From assembly GCA_913055695.1 (NCBI GenBank), contig CAJXKF010000001.1, positions 142,354-206,353 on the forward strand: a stretch of 64,000 nt of DNA, given 5' to 3'. This DNA is from an uncultured Methylophaga sp. GTDB taxonomy: Bacteria > Pseudomonadota > Gammaproteobacteria > Nitrosococcales > Methylophagaceae. Below the pieces are notes generated by a model. That model saw nothing but the letters and a program-made list of their open reading frames with translations, had not been told where the DNA came from and made no database searches. The position numbers and the translations under genes are program-made. Shown in pieces: positions 34,950 through 43,900 of the stretch. How positions within the stretch are numbered: the first letter of the stretch is position 1; each line of letters starts with the position of its first letter.

Positions 34950-35834
34950 TCAGCTGGGGAAGACCCCGGTTGAAAGATAACGATCGCCTCGGTCGCAGGC
35001 AATACTGACGATGACCGCATTTTCCAGCTGTTTCGACAGCCGCAAAGCGACTGCCAGTGCCCCTCCTGAAGAAACACCGGCAAAAATCCCTTCCTGACGA
35101 GCTAGCTCCCGCATGGTCAATTCGGCTTCTTCCTGACTGACATCCAGCGTCTCATCGACTCGTTCAGGCTCAAAGATATCAGGCAGATAAGCCTGTGGCC
35201 AGCGACGAATACCCGGGATACTGGCTCCTTCCGCAGGTTGCACACCGATGATCTGAATCGCCGAATTTTGTTCTTTGAGATAGCGCGATACGCCCATAAT
35301 GGTACCGGTGGTGCCCATTGAGCTCACAAAGTGGGTCACTTTACCCTGGGTATCGCGCCAGATCTCGGGACCTGTGCCCTGATAGTGGGCCAGCGGATTA
35401 TCAAAGTTGGCAAACTGGTTCAAAACTTTTCCTTTACCTGCTTTGGATAACTCCAGTGCAAGATCCCGCGCCGATTCCATGCCATCAGTGAGAATAATCT
35501 CAGCGCCGTAAGCCCGCATGGTGGCGCGGCGTTCGCTGCTGCTGTTTTGCGGCATGATCAGAATCATGTGGTAACCCAGGATAGCAGCCACCATTGCCAG
35601 TGCAATACCGGTATTGCCACTGGTCGCTTCAATCAGGGTATCGCCAGGCTCAATATCACCACGCTGCTGCGCCTGACGAATCATACTGTCAACCGGCCGA
35701 TCTTTCACCGAGCCGGCAGGATTATTGCCTTCCAGCTTAAGCAGGATGATATTGCTGGTGTCGCCCGGCATGCGCTGTAACCGAACCAGCGGTGTATCAC
35801 CAATAGTGGATTCAATGGTTGGAAATGCCGTCAT
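34950..35834 (-). CDS. cysM: Cysteine synthase B
   Basis: 294 residues, CysM length. It has the PLP lysine in GNNPAGSVKDRPV (about 33-45), TSGNTGIALA for the substrate carboxylate, SMGTTGTIMG for the cofactor phosphate, and a short C-terminus. The Arg in KDRP is typical of CysM rather than CysK. It makes cysteine from O-acetylserine with sulfide or thiosulfate. The start overlaps the acpS stop as TGATG. It is the last gene of the operon running from lepA. Confidence 0.95.
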   Translation of the reverse strand: MTAFPTIESTIGDTPLVRLQRMPGDTSNIILLKLEGNNPAGSVKDRPVDSMIRQAQQRGDIEPGDTLIEATSGNTGIALAMVAAILGYHMILIMPQNSSSERRATMRAYGAEIILTDGMESARDLALELSKAGKGKVLNQFANFDNPLAHYQGTGPEIWRDTQGKVTHFVSSMGTTGTIMGVSRYLKEQNSAIQIIGVQPAEGASIPGIRRWPQAYLPDIFEPERVDETLDVSQEEAELTMRELARQEGIFAGVSSGGALAVALRLSKQLENAVIVSIACDRGDRYLSTGVFPS

Positions 35835-36217
35835 CAGCTTGCTTCCATTAAAATGACATAGGCACAGGCATACTCATGATCGTCACTGAGACTTAATAAT
35901 GCCTGACCGATATGATGCTCATCCATAACAGTCTGACCCACCGATTCAAAGCTTAATTCCGGTTTGCCCAGCGGATTATTGCGAACCACGATATGACGCA
36001 GACTGAGACCATCCCGAAAGCCGGTACCGAGGGCTTTGGCGACCGCTTCCTTGGCAGCAAACCGCTTGGCCAGAAAAGCAGCCGGTTTAAGCTGTAATTT
36101 GAACTCGGCAAATTCGGACTCGCTCAGAATGCGCTCGGCAATGCGATCGCCATGCTTATCCAGCAGGCTCTGCATGCGAGGAATATGAACCAGATCAGTG
36201 CCGATACCCACGATCAT
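35834..36217 (-). CDS. acpS: Holo-[acyl-carrier-protein] synthase
   Basis: 127 residues. [12 protein letters not shown] at the N-terminus carries the metal-binding Asp, and [16 protein letters not shown] the catalytic-site Glu and Lys. AcpS transfers 4'-phosphopantetheine from CoA to acyl carrier protein. It overlaps pdxJ by 4 nt upstream and cysM by 1 nt downstream. Confidence 0.97.
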   Translation of the reverse strand: MIVGIGTDLVHIPRMQSLLDKHGDRIAERILSESEFAEFKLQLKPAAFLAKRFAAKEAVAKALGTGFRDGLSLRHIVVRNNPLGKPELSFESVGQTVMDEHHIGQALLSLSDDHEYACAYVILMEAS

Positions 36218-36945
36218 CCGCGGCGGGCTTCCTGCATTAATTGTTTCATATCATGCACGGCGGCTTTAAAGCCGGTAAAGACTGAACGGGCGACAATCGC
36301 ATGACCGATATTGAGCTCCACCAGTTGTGGAATCGCGGCAATCGCCTGGGTGTTGTGATAATGCAGACCGTGGCCGGCGTTCACCTGCAGGCCGCGGGCA
36401 TGTGCCTGTTCAGCGGCTTCGGTAATGATCGCCAGCTCTCTGGCCATCACACTGCCATTTTCCGCATCGGCATAGCGTCCGGTATGCAGTTCGACTACCG
36501 GCGCACCACAGGCGAGCGCAGCTTCAATCTGGCTGATTTCAGGGTCAATAAACAGTGAAACTCTTACATTCGCAGCAGCCAGCCGGTCACAGGCCTGTTT
36601 AATTCTGTCGAACTGGCCGGCCACATCCAGACCGCCTTCCGTTGTCAGCTCTTCCCGTTTTTCCGGTACCAGGCAGCAATCCGCCGGGCGGTATTTTTCC
36701 GCCATTGCCAGCATTTCTTCGGTGACTGCCATTTCCAGATTCATCTTGGTCTGCAGAATATCAGCCAGCATCGCCACGTCACGTTCCTGAATGTGTCTGC
36801 GATCTTCACGCAGATGCACAGTAATGCTGTCTGCACCCGCCTGCTCTGCTTCAATCGCGGCCTGCACCGGATCCGGATAACGCGTGCCACGCGCCTGACG
36901 CAGGGTGGCGATGTGGTCGATATTGACACCAAGATAGATGGACAT
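36214..36945 (-). CDS. pdxJ: Pyridoxine 5'-phosphate synthase
   Basis: 243 residues, TIM barrel. [23 protein letters not shown] at the start, [43 protein letters not shown] and a C-terminal [12 protein letters not shown] give a full set of active-site residues. It condenses deoxyxylulose-5-phosphate with aminoacetone phosphate in vitamin B6 synthesis. It sits between recO (13-nt gap) and acpS (ATGA overlap), the usual gammaproteobacterial order. Confidence 0.97.
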   Translation of the reverse strand: MSIYLGVNIDHIATLRQARGTRYPDPVQAAIEAEQAGADSITVHLREDRRHIQERDVAMLADILQTKMNLEMAVTEEMLAMAEKYRPADCCLVPEKREELTTEGGLDVAGQFDRIKQACDRLAAANVRVSLFIDPEISQIEAALACGAPVVELHTGRYADAENGSVMARELAIITEAAEQAHARGLQVNAGHGLHYHNTQAIAAIPQLVELNIGHAIVARSVFTGFKAAVHDMKQLMQEARRG

Positions 36946-36958
36946 GGATCTCCCGGTT

Positions 36959-37669
36959 TTATTGACTGTTAAACTGCCTGAGCCCGGCGAACAGCTGCCG
37001 ACTGTGCAATGGACGCCCGCCCAGATAATAATTTATCACTGTCCGCATCAGGGTTTTAATCTGTTTCAGACTGGTTTCGTCAAAGCCCTGCTCCTCACGC
37101 AGGTGACGAAGGCTTCTGCCTGATACCGCAGCGGCACTGCTGCCCTGATGGAGGTGTGGACCACTGTCAGGTTGATAAACATAATTCAACTCATCCTGAA
37201 GTGGCTGACCGGAGTCAACATCAACCTCCAGCTGCAGTCCGTACCCCAGCTGGCTTAGCAAAGCTTTTTCAAATAAACGCAGGGTCAGTTGCTGCTGACT
37301 GCTGCCGGCTTGCAGTTGCGCCAGTGCCTGTCGGTAGGCATCAAATAATTCAGGTTCAGGTTCATGCAGCGGTAATAGCTTGTAAAGCAACTCATTCATG
37401 TAGAGGCCGCATAAGCTGGCATTACCGACCAGCCGATATGCGGCATCCGAGGCTTCTACATGACTCAGCGTAGCCAGTTCACCCTGACCATACCAGCTCA
37501 GCCACAAAGGTTGAAACAGCTGCATCATATTGCGGCGGCGTTTGGATTGCTGACGCTGACCACGGGCGACCAGACTGACGCGACCATAATCACGGCTTAA
37601 TACATCCACCAGCAAACTGGTTTCACGATAAGGCCGGTGATGAAGCACAAAAGCGGCGGTCAGTTCCAC
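36959..37669 (-). CDS. recO: DNA repair protein RecO
   Basis: 236 residues. The N-terminal OB fold ([32 protein letters not shown]) is followed by a helical C-terminal region with [20 protein letters not shown] and [12 protein letters not shown]. RecO loads RecA on SSB-coated gaps with RecR. No zinc-binding cysteine cluster is seen, as in E. coli RecO. It follows era by 9 nt. Confidence 0.95.
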   Translation of the reverse strand: MELTAAFVLHHRPYRETSLLVDVLSRDYGRVSLVARGQRQQSKRRRNMMQLFQPLWLSWYGQGELATLSHVEASDAAYRLVGNASLCGLYMNELLYKLLPLHEPEPELFDAYRQALAQLQAGSSQQQLTLRLFEKALLSQLGYGLQLEVDVDSGQPLQDELNYVYQPDSGPHLHQGSSAAAVSGRSLRHLREEQGFDETSLKQIKTLMRTVINYYLGGRPLHSRQLFAGLRQFNSQ

Positions 37670-37678
37670 GTGAAGACT

Positions 37679-38584
37679 TTAGAGATCGTCTTTGTAGCCA
37701 AGATTCTTGAGCATACGCTCGTTATCCGACCAACCCTCGCGGACTTTGACCCACAGCTGCAGGTACACCTTGCAGCCAAACAACTGCTCCATTTCCAGCC
37801 TGGCTTCGCGGCCGATGAGTTTCAGTTGCTCACCGTTTTTGCCAATCACAATCGATTTCTGGCCACTGCGCTCAACATAAACCACCGCGCTAATGCGGAA
37901 CATTTCGCCATCATCCTCGAACAGTTCGACTTCGACCGTCAGTGAATAAGGTAATTCCTTGCCCAGATAGCGGAACAGTTTTTCACGCACAATTTCCGCC
38001 GCCAGAAAGCGTGAACTGCGGTCGGTCAGCTGATCTTCATCAAAAATCAACTCACCTTCCGGCATCAGCTTGGCGATTTCCTGCTCCAGCACATCGGTAT
38101 TCATACCTTTACGGGCTGAAATCGGCACGACCGCAGCAAATTCGTATTGGACTGATAATTCCTGGATCTGTGGCAGCAAAGCGCCTTTATCACTGAGTTT
38201 GTCAGCTTTGTTAAGAACCAGAATTACCGGCGCACGAGCATCCTGCTGCAGTCTTTTGAGGACCTTTTTGTCTTCATCAGTCCACTTCAGCCCTTCCACC
38301 ACAAACAGAATGACATCGACATCTTCAATAGATGAGGCAGCGGCGCGGTTCATATAACGATTCATCGCTTTTTTGTTATCGCTGTGCAGACCCGGGGTGT
38401 CAACATAAATAAACTGACCCTGTTCGGTCGTTTTTATGCCCAGAATACGATGCCGGGTCGTCTGCGGCCGGCGGGAGGTAATACAGAGTTTTTGTCCCAG
38501 CACGCGATTGATCAACGTCGATTTACCGACATTGGGTCGGCCGATGATGGCGACATAACCGGAACGGAATGGCGTGTCAGTCAT
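37679..38584 (-). CDS. era: GTPase Era
   Basis: 301 residues. G motifs are GRPNVGKST (G1), DTPG (G3) and NKAD (G4). The C-terminal KH domain (about 210-300) contains VIGKNGEQLKLIGREARLEMEQ and binds the 3' end of 16S rRNA. Era acts in 30S maturation. Its start overlaps the rnc stop by 4 nt. Confidence 0.98.
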   Translation of the reverse strand: MTDTPFRSGYVAIIGRPNVGKSTLINRVLGQKLCITSRRPQTTRHRILGIKTTEQGQFIYVDTPGLHSDNKKAMNRYMNRAAASSIEDVDVILFVVEGLKWTDEDKKVLKRLQQDARAPVILVLNKADKLSDKGALLPQIQELSVQYEFAAVVPISARKGMNTDVLEQEIAKLMPEGELIFDEDQLTDRSSRFLAAEIVREKLFRYLGKELPYSLTVEVELFEDDGEMFRISAVVYVERSGQKSIVIGKNGEQLKLIGREARLEMEQLFGCKVYLQLWVKVREGWSDNERMLKNLGYKDDL

Positions 38585-39264
38585 AATGCACTTTCTATCA
38601 GAGTCAATGCGCGCTCAGCGGCTTTTTTCTCGGCTTTGCGGTGGCTGCTGCCCTGCGCCATTACGACTTTATCCAGCAGTGTCACCTGGCAGGCGGCTTC
38701 AAATACCGGCTGCTTATTTTCGCCTTTGATTTCACGAACACTGTAAATCGGTAAAGGTTGTTTTCGGCTCTGCAGCAGTTCCTGCAAACGGGTTTTCGGA
38801 TCTTTCACTGTTTCAGTAACATCAATGCTATCAAGTCTTTCATCGTAAAGCCTTAATATCAGGGCTTTAACGGTATCCAGACCTTGATCCAGATAGAGGC
38901 TGCCGATAATCGCTTCGACCGCATCGGCCAGAATTGACTCACGACGGAAACCGCCACTTTTGAGTTCTCCCGGCCCCAGAATCAGCACTTCACCTATTTT
39001 CAGTTCGCGGGCTATCTCAGCCAGGGTTTCACCTTTCACCAGTGACGCGCGCAGGCGACTGAGTTTGCCTTCTTTCACCTGAGGAAAGCGGTTAAACAGT
39101 TCTTCCGCAATCACGAAACTCAATATGGCATCGCCCAGGTACTCGAGACGTTCATTGTTTTTGGGATCAGCACTTCGATGAGTCAGCGCCTGAAGCAGTA
39201 ACGAGGTGTGTTTGAATTCAATTTGTAACTGTTTGCACAGGGCTTTCTGCCGCTGGGTCATCAT
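38581..39264 (-). CDS. rnc: Ribonuclease III
   Basis: 227 residues. The catalytic signature NERLEYLGDAILSFVIAE (about 37-54) and a second acidic site with ADAVEAIIGSLYLD form the endonuclease domain. A C-terminal dsRNA-binding domain ends GSSHRKAEKKAAERAL. It processes rRNA and antisense duplexes. It overlaps era and the DUF4845 gene by 4 nt each. Confidence 0.98.
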   Translation of the reverse strand: MMTQRQKALCKQLQIEFKHTSLLLQALTHRSADPKNNERLEYLGDAILSFVIAEELFNRFPQVKEGKLSRLRASLVKGETLAEIARELKIGEVLILGPGELKSGGFRRESILADAVEAIIGSLYLDQGLDTVKALILRLYDERLDSIDVTETVKDPKTRLQELLQSRKQPLPIYSVREIKGENKQPVFEAACQVTLLDKVVMAQGSSHRKAEKKAAERALTLIESAL

Positions 39265-39641
39265 TGTCGCTTGGGCTCTATATCAATTTCTTCTTTAAAA
39301 TGTCCGACCAGATCAATATGCGCGATAAAAGGTTTTCTGACTTCGTAATCGATCACGATTTTGGTGATATAAGCCGTGTTTTTTCCGCGCAGGATTTCGA
39401 TATCTTCTTTATCTACACTCTGGATGTAGCCGATATCAAAACGGCGCATCAACAAAGTTTCTACCTCATTCTTGGTAAGGTTATTGTTCTTAAGTTCGAC
39501 TTTCATGTCGTTCATGATCTGCAAAACACCATAGTACTCCTGATACATCGGCACCAGGCGCATCGCCAGTGTGGCAAAAAAAGCGATTAATGCGAGTACA
39601 ATTACCCAGCCAATCAAAGTCATTCCGCGTTGATTTTTCAT
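39261..39641 (-). CDS. DUF4845 pilin-like membrane protein
   Basis: 126 residues from the ATG at 39641 (AGGGGATAATC upstream). It begins MKNQRGMTLIGWVIVLALIAFF, like a type IV pilin-type leader, with one membrane helix, then a small periplasmic domain (MYQEYYGVLQIMNDM...). The family is always found between lepB and rnc in gammaproteobacteria; its role is unknown. It follows lepB by 10 nt. Confidence 0.9.
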   Translation of the reverse strand: MKNQRGMTLIGWVIVLALIAFFATLAMRLVPMYQEYYGVLQIMNDMKVELKNNNLTKNEVETLLMRRFDIGYIQSVDKEDIEILRGKNTAYITKIVIDYEVRKPFIAHIDLVGHFKEEIDIEPKRQ

Positions 39642-39651
39642 GATTATCCCC

Positions 39652-40422
39652 TTAATCAATTGACTGACCGATGCGACTCCAGATAATGCCGCCGGCATCC
39701 CAGTCCCAACTCATCCAGATCAAGAACGCTTTACCCACCAGATTCTGCTCCGGCACGGTCCCCCAGTAACGACTGTCATTACTATTATCACGATTATCAC
39801 CCATGACGAAATAGTGACCTTCCGGCACTACCATTTCACCTTCCAGAGGTCGTTTGTCGGTATCCACCAGAATCATATGACCATCTTCGCTGAGATGCTC
39901 AAACCGCAGTTCGGTGTAGCTGGGAAGAATGATGTTGCTGGGTTCGACGACTTCCTGTTCAACCGGCTCACCATTGATATAAACAATTTTGTCAAAATAG
40001 CCGACGGTATCACCCGGCAGCCCCACCACACGTTTGATGTAATCGACGTCGGGTTTATCCTGATCTTCGGGCTTTTTGGGATAGCGGAACACCACCACAT
40101 CGCCGCGTTCCGGCTCACCGGTATCAAACAGCTTGGTATGCAATACCGGAAGACGGATGCCATAAGAGAATTTATTCACCAGAATAAAATCTCCGATATG
40201 CAGCGTCGGCAGCATGGATGAAGAGGGAATACGGAAAGGTTCAGCGATAAATGAGCGAATCACCAGCACCAGCAGGATGATCGGGAAGAAGGATCGGGCA
40301 TATTCCACCAGGACGGGTTCGTCCTCTTCTTTATTTCTTTTCGGTGCCCAGAACAGCCTGTCGATCAACCAAATCAGGCCGGTTAAAGCCACCAGTAACA
40401 CCATTAATGCCGGAAAACTCAC
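39652..40422 (-). CDS. lepB: Signal peptidase I
   Basis: 256 residues with two N-terminal membrane helices (about 3-22 and 46-62). The catalytic Ser lies in PSSSMLPTL and the Lys in DYIKRVVGLPGD; GDNRDNSNDSRYWG is box E. It removes signal peptides from exported proteins on the outer face of the inner membrane. Found 15 nt after lepA. Confidence 0.97.
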   Translation of the reverse strand: MSFPALMVLLVALTGLIWLIDRLFWAPKRNKEEDEPVLVEYARSFFPIILLVLVIRSFIAEPFRIPSSSMLPTLHIGDFILVNKFSYGIRLPVLHTKLFDTGEPERGDVVVFRYPKKPEDQDKPDVDYIKRVVGLPGDTVGYFDKIVYINGEPVEQEVVEPSNIILPSYTELRFEHLSEDGHMILVDTDKRPLEGEMVVPEGHYFVMGDNRDNSNDSRYWGTVPEQNLVGKAFLIWMSWDWDAGGIIWSRIGQSID

Positions 40423-40437
40423 TCAACAACGCTCCTT

Positions 40438-42234
40438 TTATGAATTCTTGGACAGCTGTAATACTGCCAGGAATGCCTCCTGAGGCACATCGACCTTGCC
40501 GACGGACTTCATCCGTTTCTTACCCGCTTTTTGCTTTTCAAGCAACTTGCGTTTACGCGACACATCACCGCCATAGCACTTGGCCAGTACATTTTTGCGC
40601 ATTGCCTTGACCGTGGAACGGGCGATAATATGTCCGCCGATAGCGGCCTGAATCGCGACATCAAACATCTGCCTTGGAATCAGTTCTTTCATTTTTTCTA
40701 CCAGCAGACGACCACGGCTGACACTGCTGTCCTTATGCACAATCAGCGACAGCGCATCGACTTTTTCGCCGTTAATCAGAATATCAAGCTTGACCAGATC
40801 AGCCGGCTGGAAACGGATGAAATGATAATCAAGCGAGGCATAGCCACGGCTGACAGACTTGATGCGGTCAAAGAAGTCGATCACGACCTCATTCATCGGC
40901 AGTTCATAACTTAATGCGACCTGCTTGCCCATGTACTGCATATGTTTCTGCACACCGCGTTTTTCCACGCAGAGTGTAATCACCGCACCAAGGTGCTCCT
41001 GCGGCACCAGAATATCAGCGGCGACGATAGGTTCACGGATTTCATCGAGGCTGCCGACATCCGGCAGAGAGGCCGGATTTTCCACTTTAACCACCTCACC
41101 GTTTTTCTTAAGCACCTCGAAAACCACGGTAGGCGCGGTGGTAATCAGGTCCAGGTCGTATTCCCGCTCCAGTCGTTCCTGAATGATTTCCATATGTAAC
41201 AGACCAAGGAAGCCACAACGGAAACCAAAACCCAAGGCCTGCGACGTTTCCGGCTCGTAAAACAGCGAAGCATCATTCAGACGCAGCTTGGCCAGTGCTT
41301 CACGGAAATTCTCGTAATCATCGCTACTGACCGGGAAAATACCGGCATAAACCTGCGGCGTGACTTCCTTAAAACCGGGCAGCATCTTGTCGGCACCGTG
41401 ATGCGCATGGGTCAGCGTGTCGCCGACCGGCGCACCGTCAATTTCCTTGACACCGGAAATCACATAACCAACATCACCACAATCAAGCATCTGACAGGGG
41501 GTGCGCTTCGGAGTAAAGGTGCCGACCTGGTCAACCTGGTATTCCTGACCGGTGGACATCACACGGATTTTATCCTTGGTTTTGAGGCTGCCATCGACAA
41601 TACGAACCAGCGAGATAACGCCGACATAACTGTCAAACCAGGAGTCAATAATCAAGGCTTTCAGGGGTGCATCAGGATCCCCTTTGGGCGGCGGGACTTT
41701 GGCGACCAGTTCTTCCAGCACATCTTCTATGCCGAGCCCGGTTTTGGCACTGCATCGCACGGCGGTCATCGCATCGACACCGATGATGTCTTCGATTTCC
41801 TGCGCGACGCGATCCGGCTCAGCCGAGGGCAGGTCGATTTTGTTCAATACCGGCAATACTTCAAGGCCCAGATCAATCGCGGTATAGCAGTTAGCCACAC
41901 TCTGTGCTTCCACACCCTGAGCAGCATCGACCACCAGCAGGGCACCTTCGCAGGCGGCGAGGGAACGGGACACTTCATAAGAAAAGTCGACGTGGCCGGG
42001 CGTGTCGATAAAGTTGAGCAGATACGTCTCTCCGTCCCGGGCCTTGTATTCCAGCGAGACGCTCTGCGCCTTGATGGTGATGCCGCGTTCACGCTCGATA
42101 TCCATCGAGTCCAGCACCTGTTGCTGCATTTCGCGGTCACTGAGGCCGCCGCAGATCTGAATAAAGCGATCCGCAATCGTGGATTTGCCGTGGTCGATAT
42201 GCGCGATAATAGAAAAGTTACGTATATTATTCAT
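40438..42234 (-). CDS. lepA: Elongation factor 4 (LepA)
   Basis: 598 residues. G1 [10 protein letters not shown]3 DTPGHVDF and G4 NKIDLP, then EF-G-like domains and the unique C-terminal domain ([17 protein letters not shown]). It is a ribosomal GTPase of translation initiation and stalled complexes. It is the first gene of the long minus-strand operon that runs to cysM; the 245-bp gap to the MATE gene should hold divergent promoters. Confidence 0.98.
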   Translation of the reverse strand: MNNIRNFSIIAHIDHGKSTIADRFIQICGGLSDREMQQQVLDSMDIERERGITIKAQSVSLEYKARDGETYLLNFIDTPGHVDFSYEVSRSLAACEGALLVVDAAQGVEAQSVANCYTAIDLGLEVLPVLNKIDLPSAEPDRVAQEIEDIIGVDAMTAVRCSAKTGLGIEDVLEELVAKVPPPKGDPDAPLKALIIDSWFDSYVGVISLVRIVDGSLKTKDKIRVMSTGQEYQVDQVGTFTPKRTPCQMLDCGDVGYVISGVKEIDGAPVGDTLTHAHHGADKMLPGFKEVTPQVYAGIFPVSSDDYENFREALAKLRLNDASLFYEPETSQALGFGFRCGFLGLLHMEIIQERLEREYDLDLITTAPTVVFEVLKKNGEVVKVENPASLPDVGSLDEIREPIVAADILVPQEHLGAVITLCVEKRGVQKHMQYMGKQVALSYELPMNEVVIDFFDRIKSVSRGYASLDYHFIRFQPADLVKLDILINGEKVDALSLIVHKDSSVSRGRLLVEKMKELIPRQMFDVAIQAAIGGHIIARSTVKAMRKNVLAKCYGGDVSRKRKLLEKQKAGKKRMKSVGKVDVPQEAFLAVLQLSKNS

Positions 42235-42479
42235 TCAGTTATGTTTTATGGGTGACCCCAATCACACTCAAAATCATGCCGTGAATGCACTCAATCAGGC
42301 AAAAATCACTGGCTTCGGGTCACGTATTAAGCAAATGACCAGTTATTATACGCACTTAACGGTGACAAAACGATCATGATCCGTTCCGCTTTTGCGCTTG
42401 TTCAACGCAAAATCCTTGCCCACACAAATAAGCAGAATTAGCATTATCGACTTTATGACCTTATGGCGAGTCCCGATTT

Positions 42480-43847
42480 ATGTCTGCACCCTCACCGAAT
42501 ACGCTGATTCTGTCAGGGCCGGTCATCACAACTTTCCTGCGTTTTGCACTGCCATCGATGCTGGGTCTGCTGGCGATTACCACCGCCAGTATTGTTGATG
42601 GTATCTTCGTCGGCCATTTTGTCAGCAGCGACGGTCTGGCCGCGATTAATCTGCTGATTCCCTATTTATCGCTAATTTTCGGCCTGGCCCTGATGATTGC
42701 CATTGGCGGCGCGGTGCGATGCGGACATTTTCTGGGACGCGGCGATAATACGAAGGCTTCTGCGGTGTTCAGCAAATGTCTGGTGGCGGTACTATGCGTG
42801 GGACTCAGCTTCATGCTGTTGTCCTGGTGGCTGGACCAGTCTATTCTCCGCTTGTTGGGCACACCAGACAGCCTGCTCCCTGAGATTCTGTCCTATTTTC
42901 ATATCATCAGCGGTGTACTGGTCGTGCAGATTTTCACCATGGTGCTGTATTACTTCGTGCGTCAGGATAATGCTCAGCGGCTTGCCACCACGGCTCTCGT
43001 GACCGGCGCGGTAATGAATATTGTGCTTGATGCCATATTTATTATTCATTTTGAGATGGGCCTCACCGGTGCCGCCTGGGCTACGGCGATTGCACAGTGC
43101 ATTCAGCTCATTATTCTACTGCGCTTTTTTGGCCGTCGGCAGCGTCTGCTGCACTGGTTCTGGCCCAGCCAGTGGGCAGAACTGAAACAGATTAGTTTCA
43201 ATGGCTTATCCGAATGCATCAATGAAATCTCGGGTGGACTGGTGATACTGGTACTCAACTGGACCCTGGTAACACAGCTTGGTGTCGATGGTATTGCTGC
43301 CTTTGCGGTCATTAACTATCTGATCTTTGTCAGCCTCATGCTGTATTACGGCATTGCTGATGCCCTCCATCTGCTGGTCAGTCACAACCACGGTGCTGCC
43401 AATTCGCAGCGCATAGTGCAGTTTGTTGCCACTGCATCCACAATGGTGATTTTAATCAGTGTGTTACTGGTCATGTTGCTGCTGCTCTCTCCGCAGTGGC
43501 TGACAGCTCTCTTCCTCAGCGATAGTTCAGCGACAAGTCGTCAGTTATCTATGACATTTATCAGCCTGGTGTGGCCACTATTTTTGATTAATGGCTTAAA
43601 TGTCATTCTGTCGATTTATCTGACGGCAATGCAGAAACCTCGGCCTTCCATGCTGATTGCATTGTCCCGTGGGCTGGTTCTGCCTGTGAGCTTATTACTC
43701 TTACTCAGTTGGCTTTTGAGTCCACCGGAGTTTCTTGTTGCACTGCCAATTGCCGAGTGGCTGACTTTTTTATTAGCAGCCTGCTTGTTTATCCGCTATA
43801 CCCCGGCTCACTCTGTGAAAATCCAGATCCAGAAACCTCCTTATTGA
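42480..43847 (+). CDS. MATE-family multidrug exporter
   Basis: 455 residues with about twelve membrane helices in two related halves. Family-type stretches include FALPSMLGLLAITTASIVDGIFVGHFVSSDGLAAINL in helix 1-2 and GGAVRCGHFLGRGD. MATE proteins expel cationic compounds using Na+ or H+. The substrate cannot be assigned. It ends in a shared terminator facing the TonB receptor gene. Confidence 0.88.
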   Translation: MSAPSPNTLILSGPVITTFLRFALPSMLGLLAITTASIVDGIFVGHFVSSDGLAAINLLIPYLSLIFGLALMIAIGGAVRCGHFLGRGDNTKASAVFSKCLVAVLCVGLSFMLLSWWLDQSILRLLGTPDSLLPEILSYFHIISGVLVVQIFTMVLYYFVRQDNAQRLATTALVTGAVMNIVLDAIFIIHFEMGLTGAAWATAIAQCIQLIILLRFFGRRQRLLHWFWPSQWAELKQISFNGLSECINEISGGLVILVLNWTLVTQLGVDGIAAFAVINYLIFVSLMLYYGIADALHLLVSHNHGAANSQRIVQFVATASTMVILISVLLVMLLLLSPQWLTALFLSDSSATSRQLSMTFISLVWPLFLINGLNVILSIYLTAMQKPRPSMLIALSRGLVLPVSLLLLLSWLLSPPEFLVALPIAEWLTFLLAACLFIRYTPAHSVKIQIQKPPY

Positions 43848-43852
43848 CATAA

Positions 43853-43880
43853 AAAAGCCAGATACAAGTAGCTGGCTTTT
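43853..43880. terminator. Bidirectional terminator, MATE gene and TonB receptor
   Basis: Stem AAAAGCCAG / CTGGCTTTT with a 10-nt loop. A and T tracts flank it on both sides, so it can end the plus-strand MATE and the minus-strand receptor transcripts that converge here. Confidence 0.75.
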
Positions 43881-43900
43881 CGTTTATGAATATCCGCCAC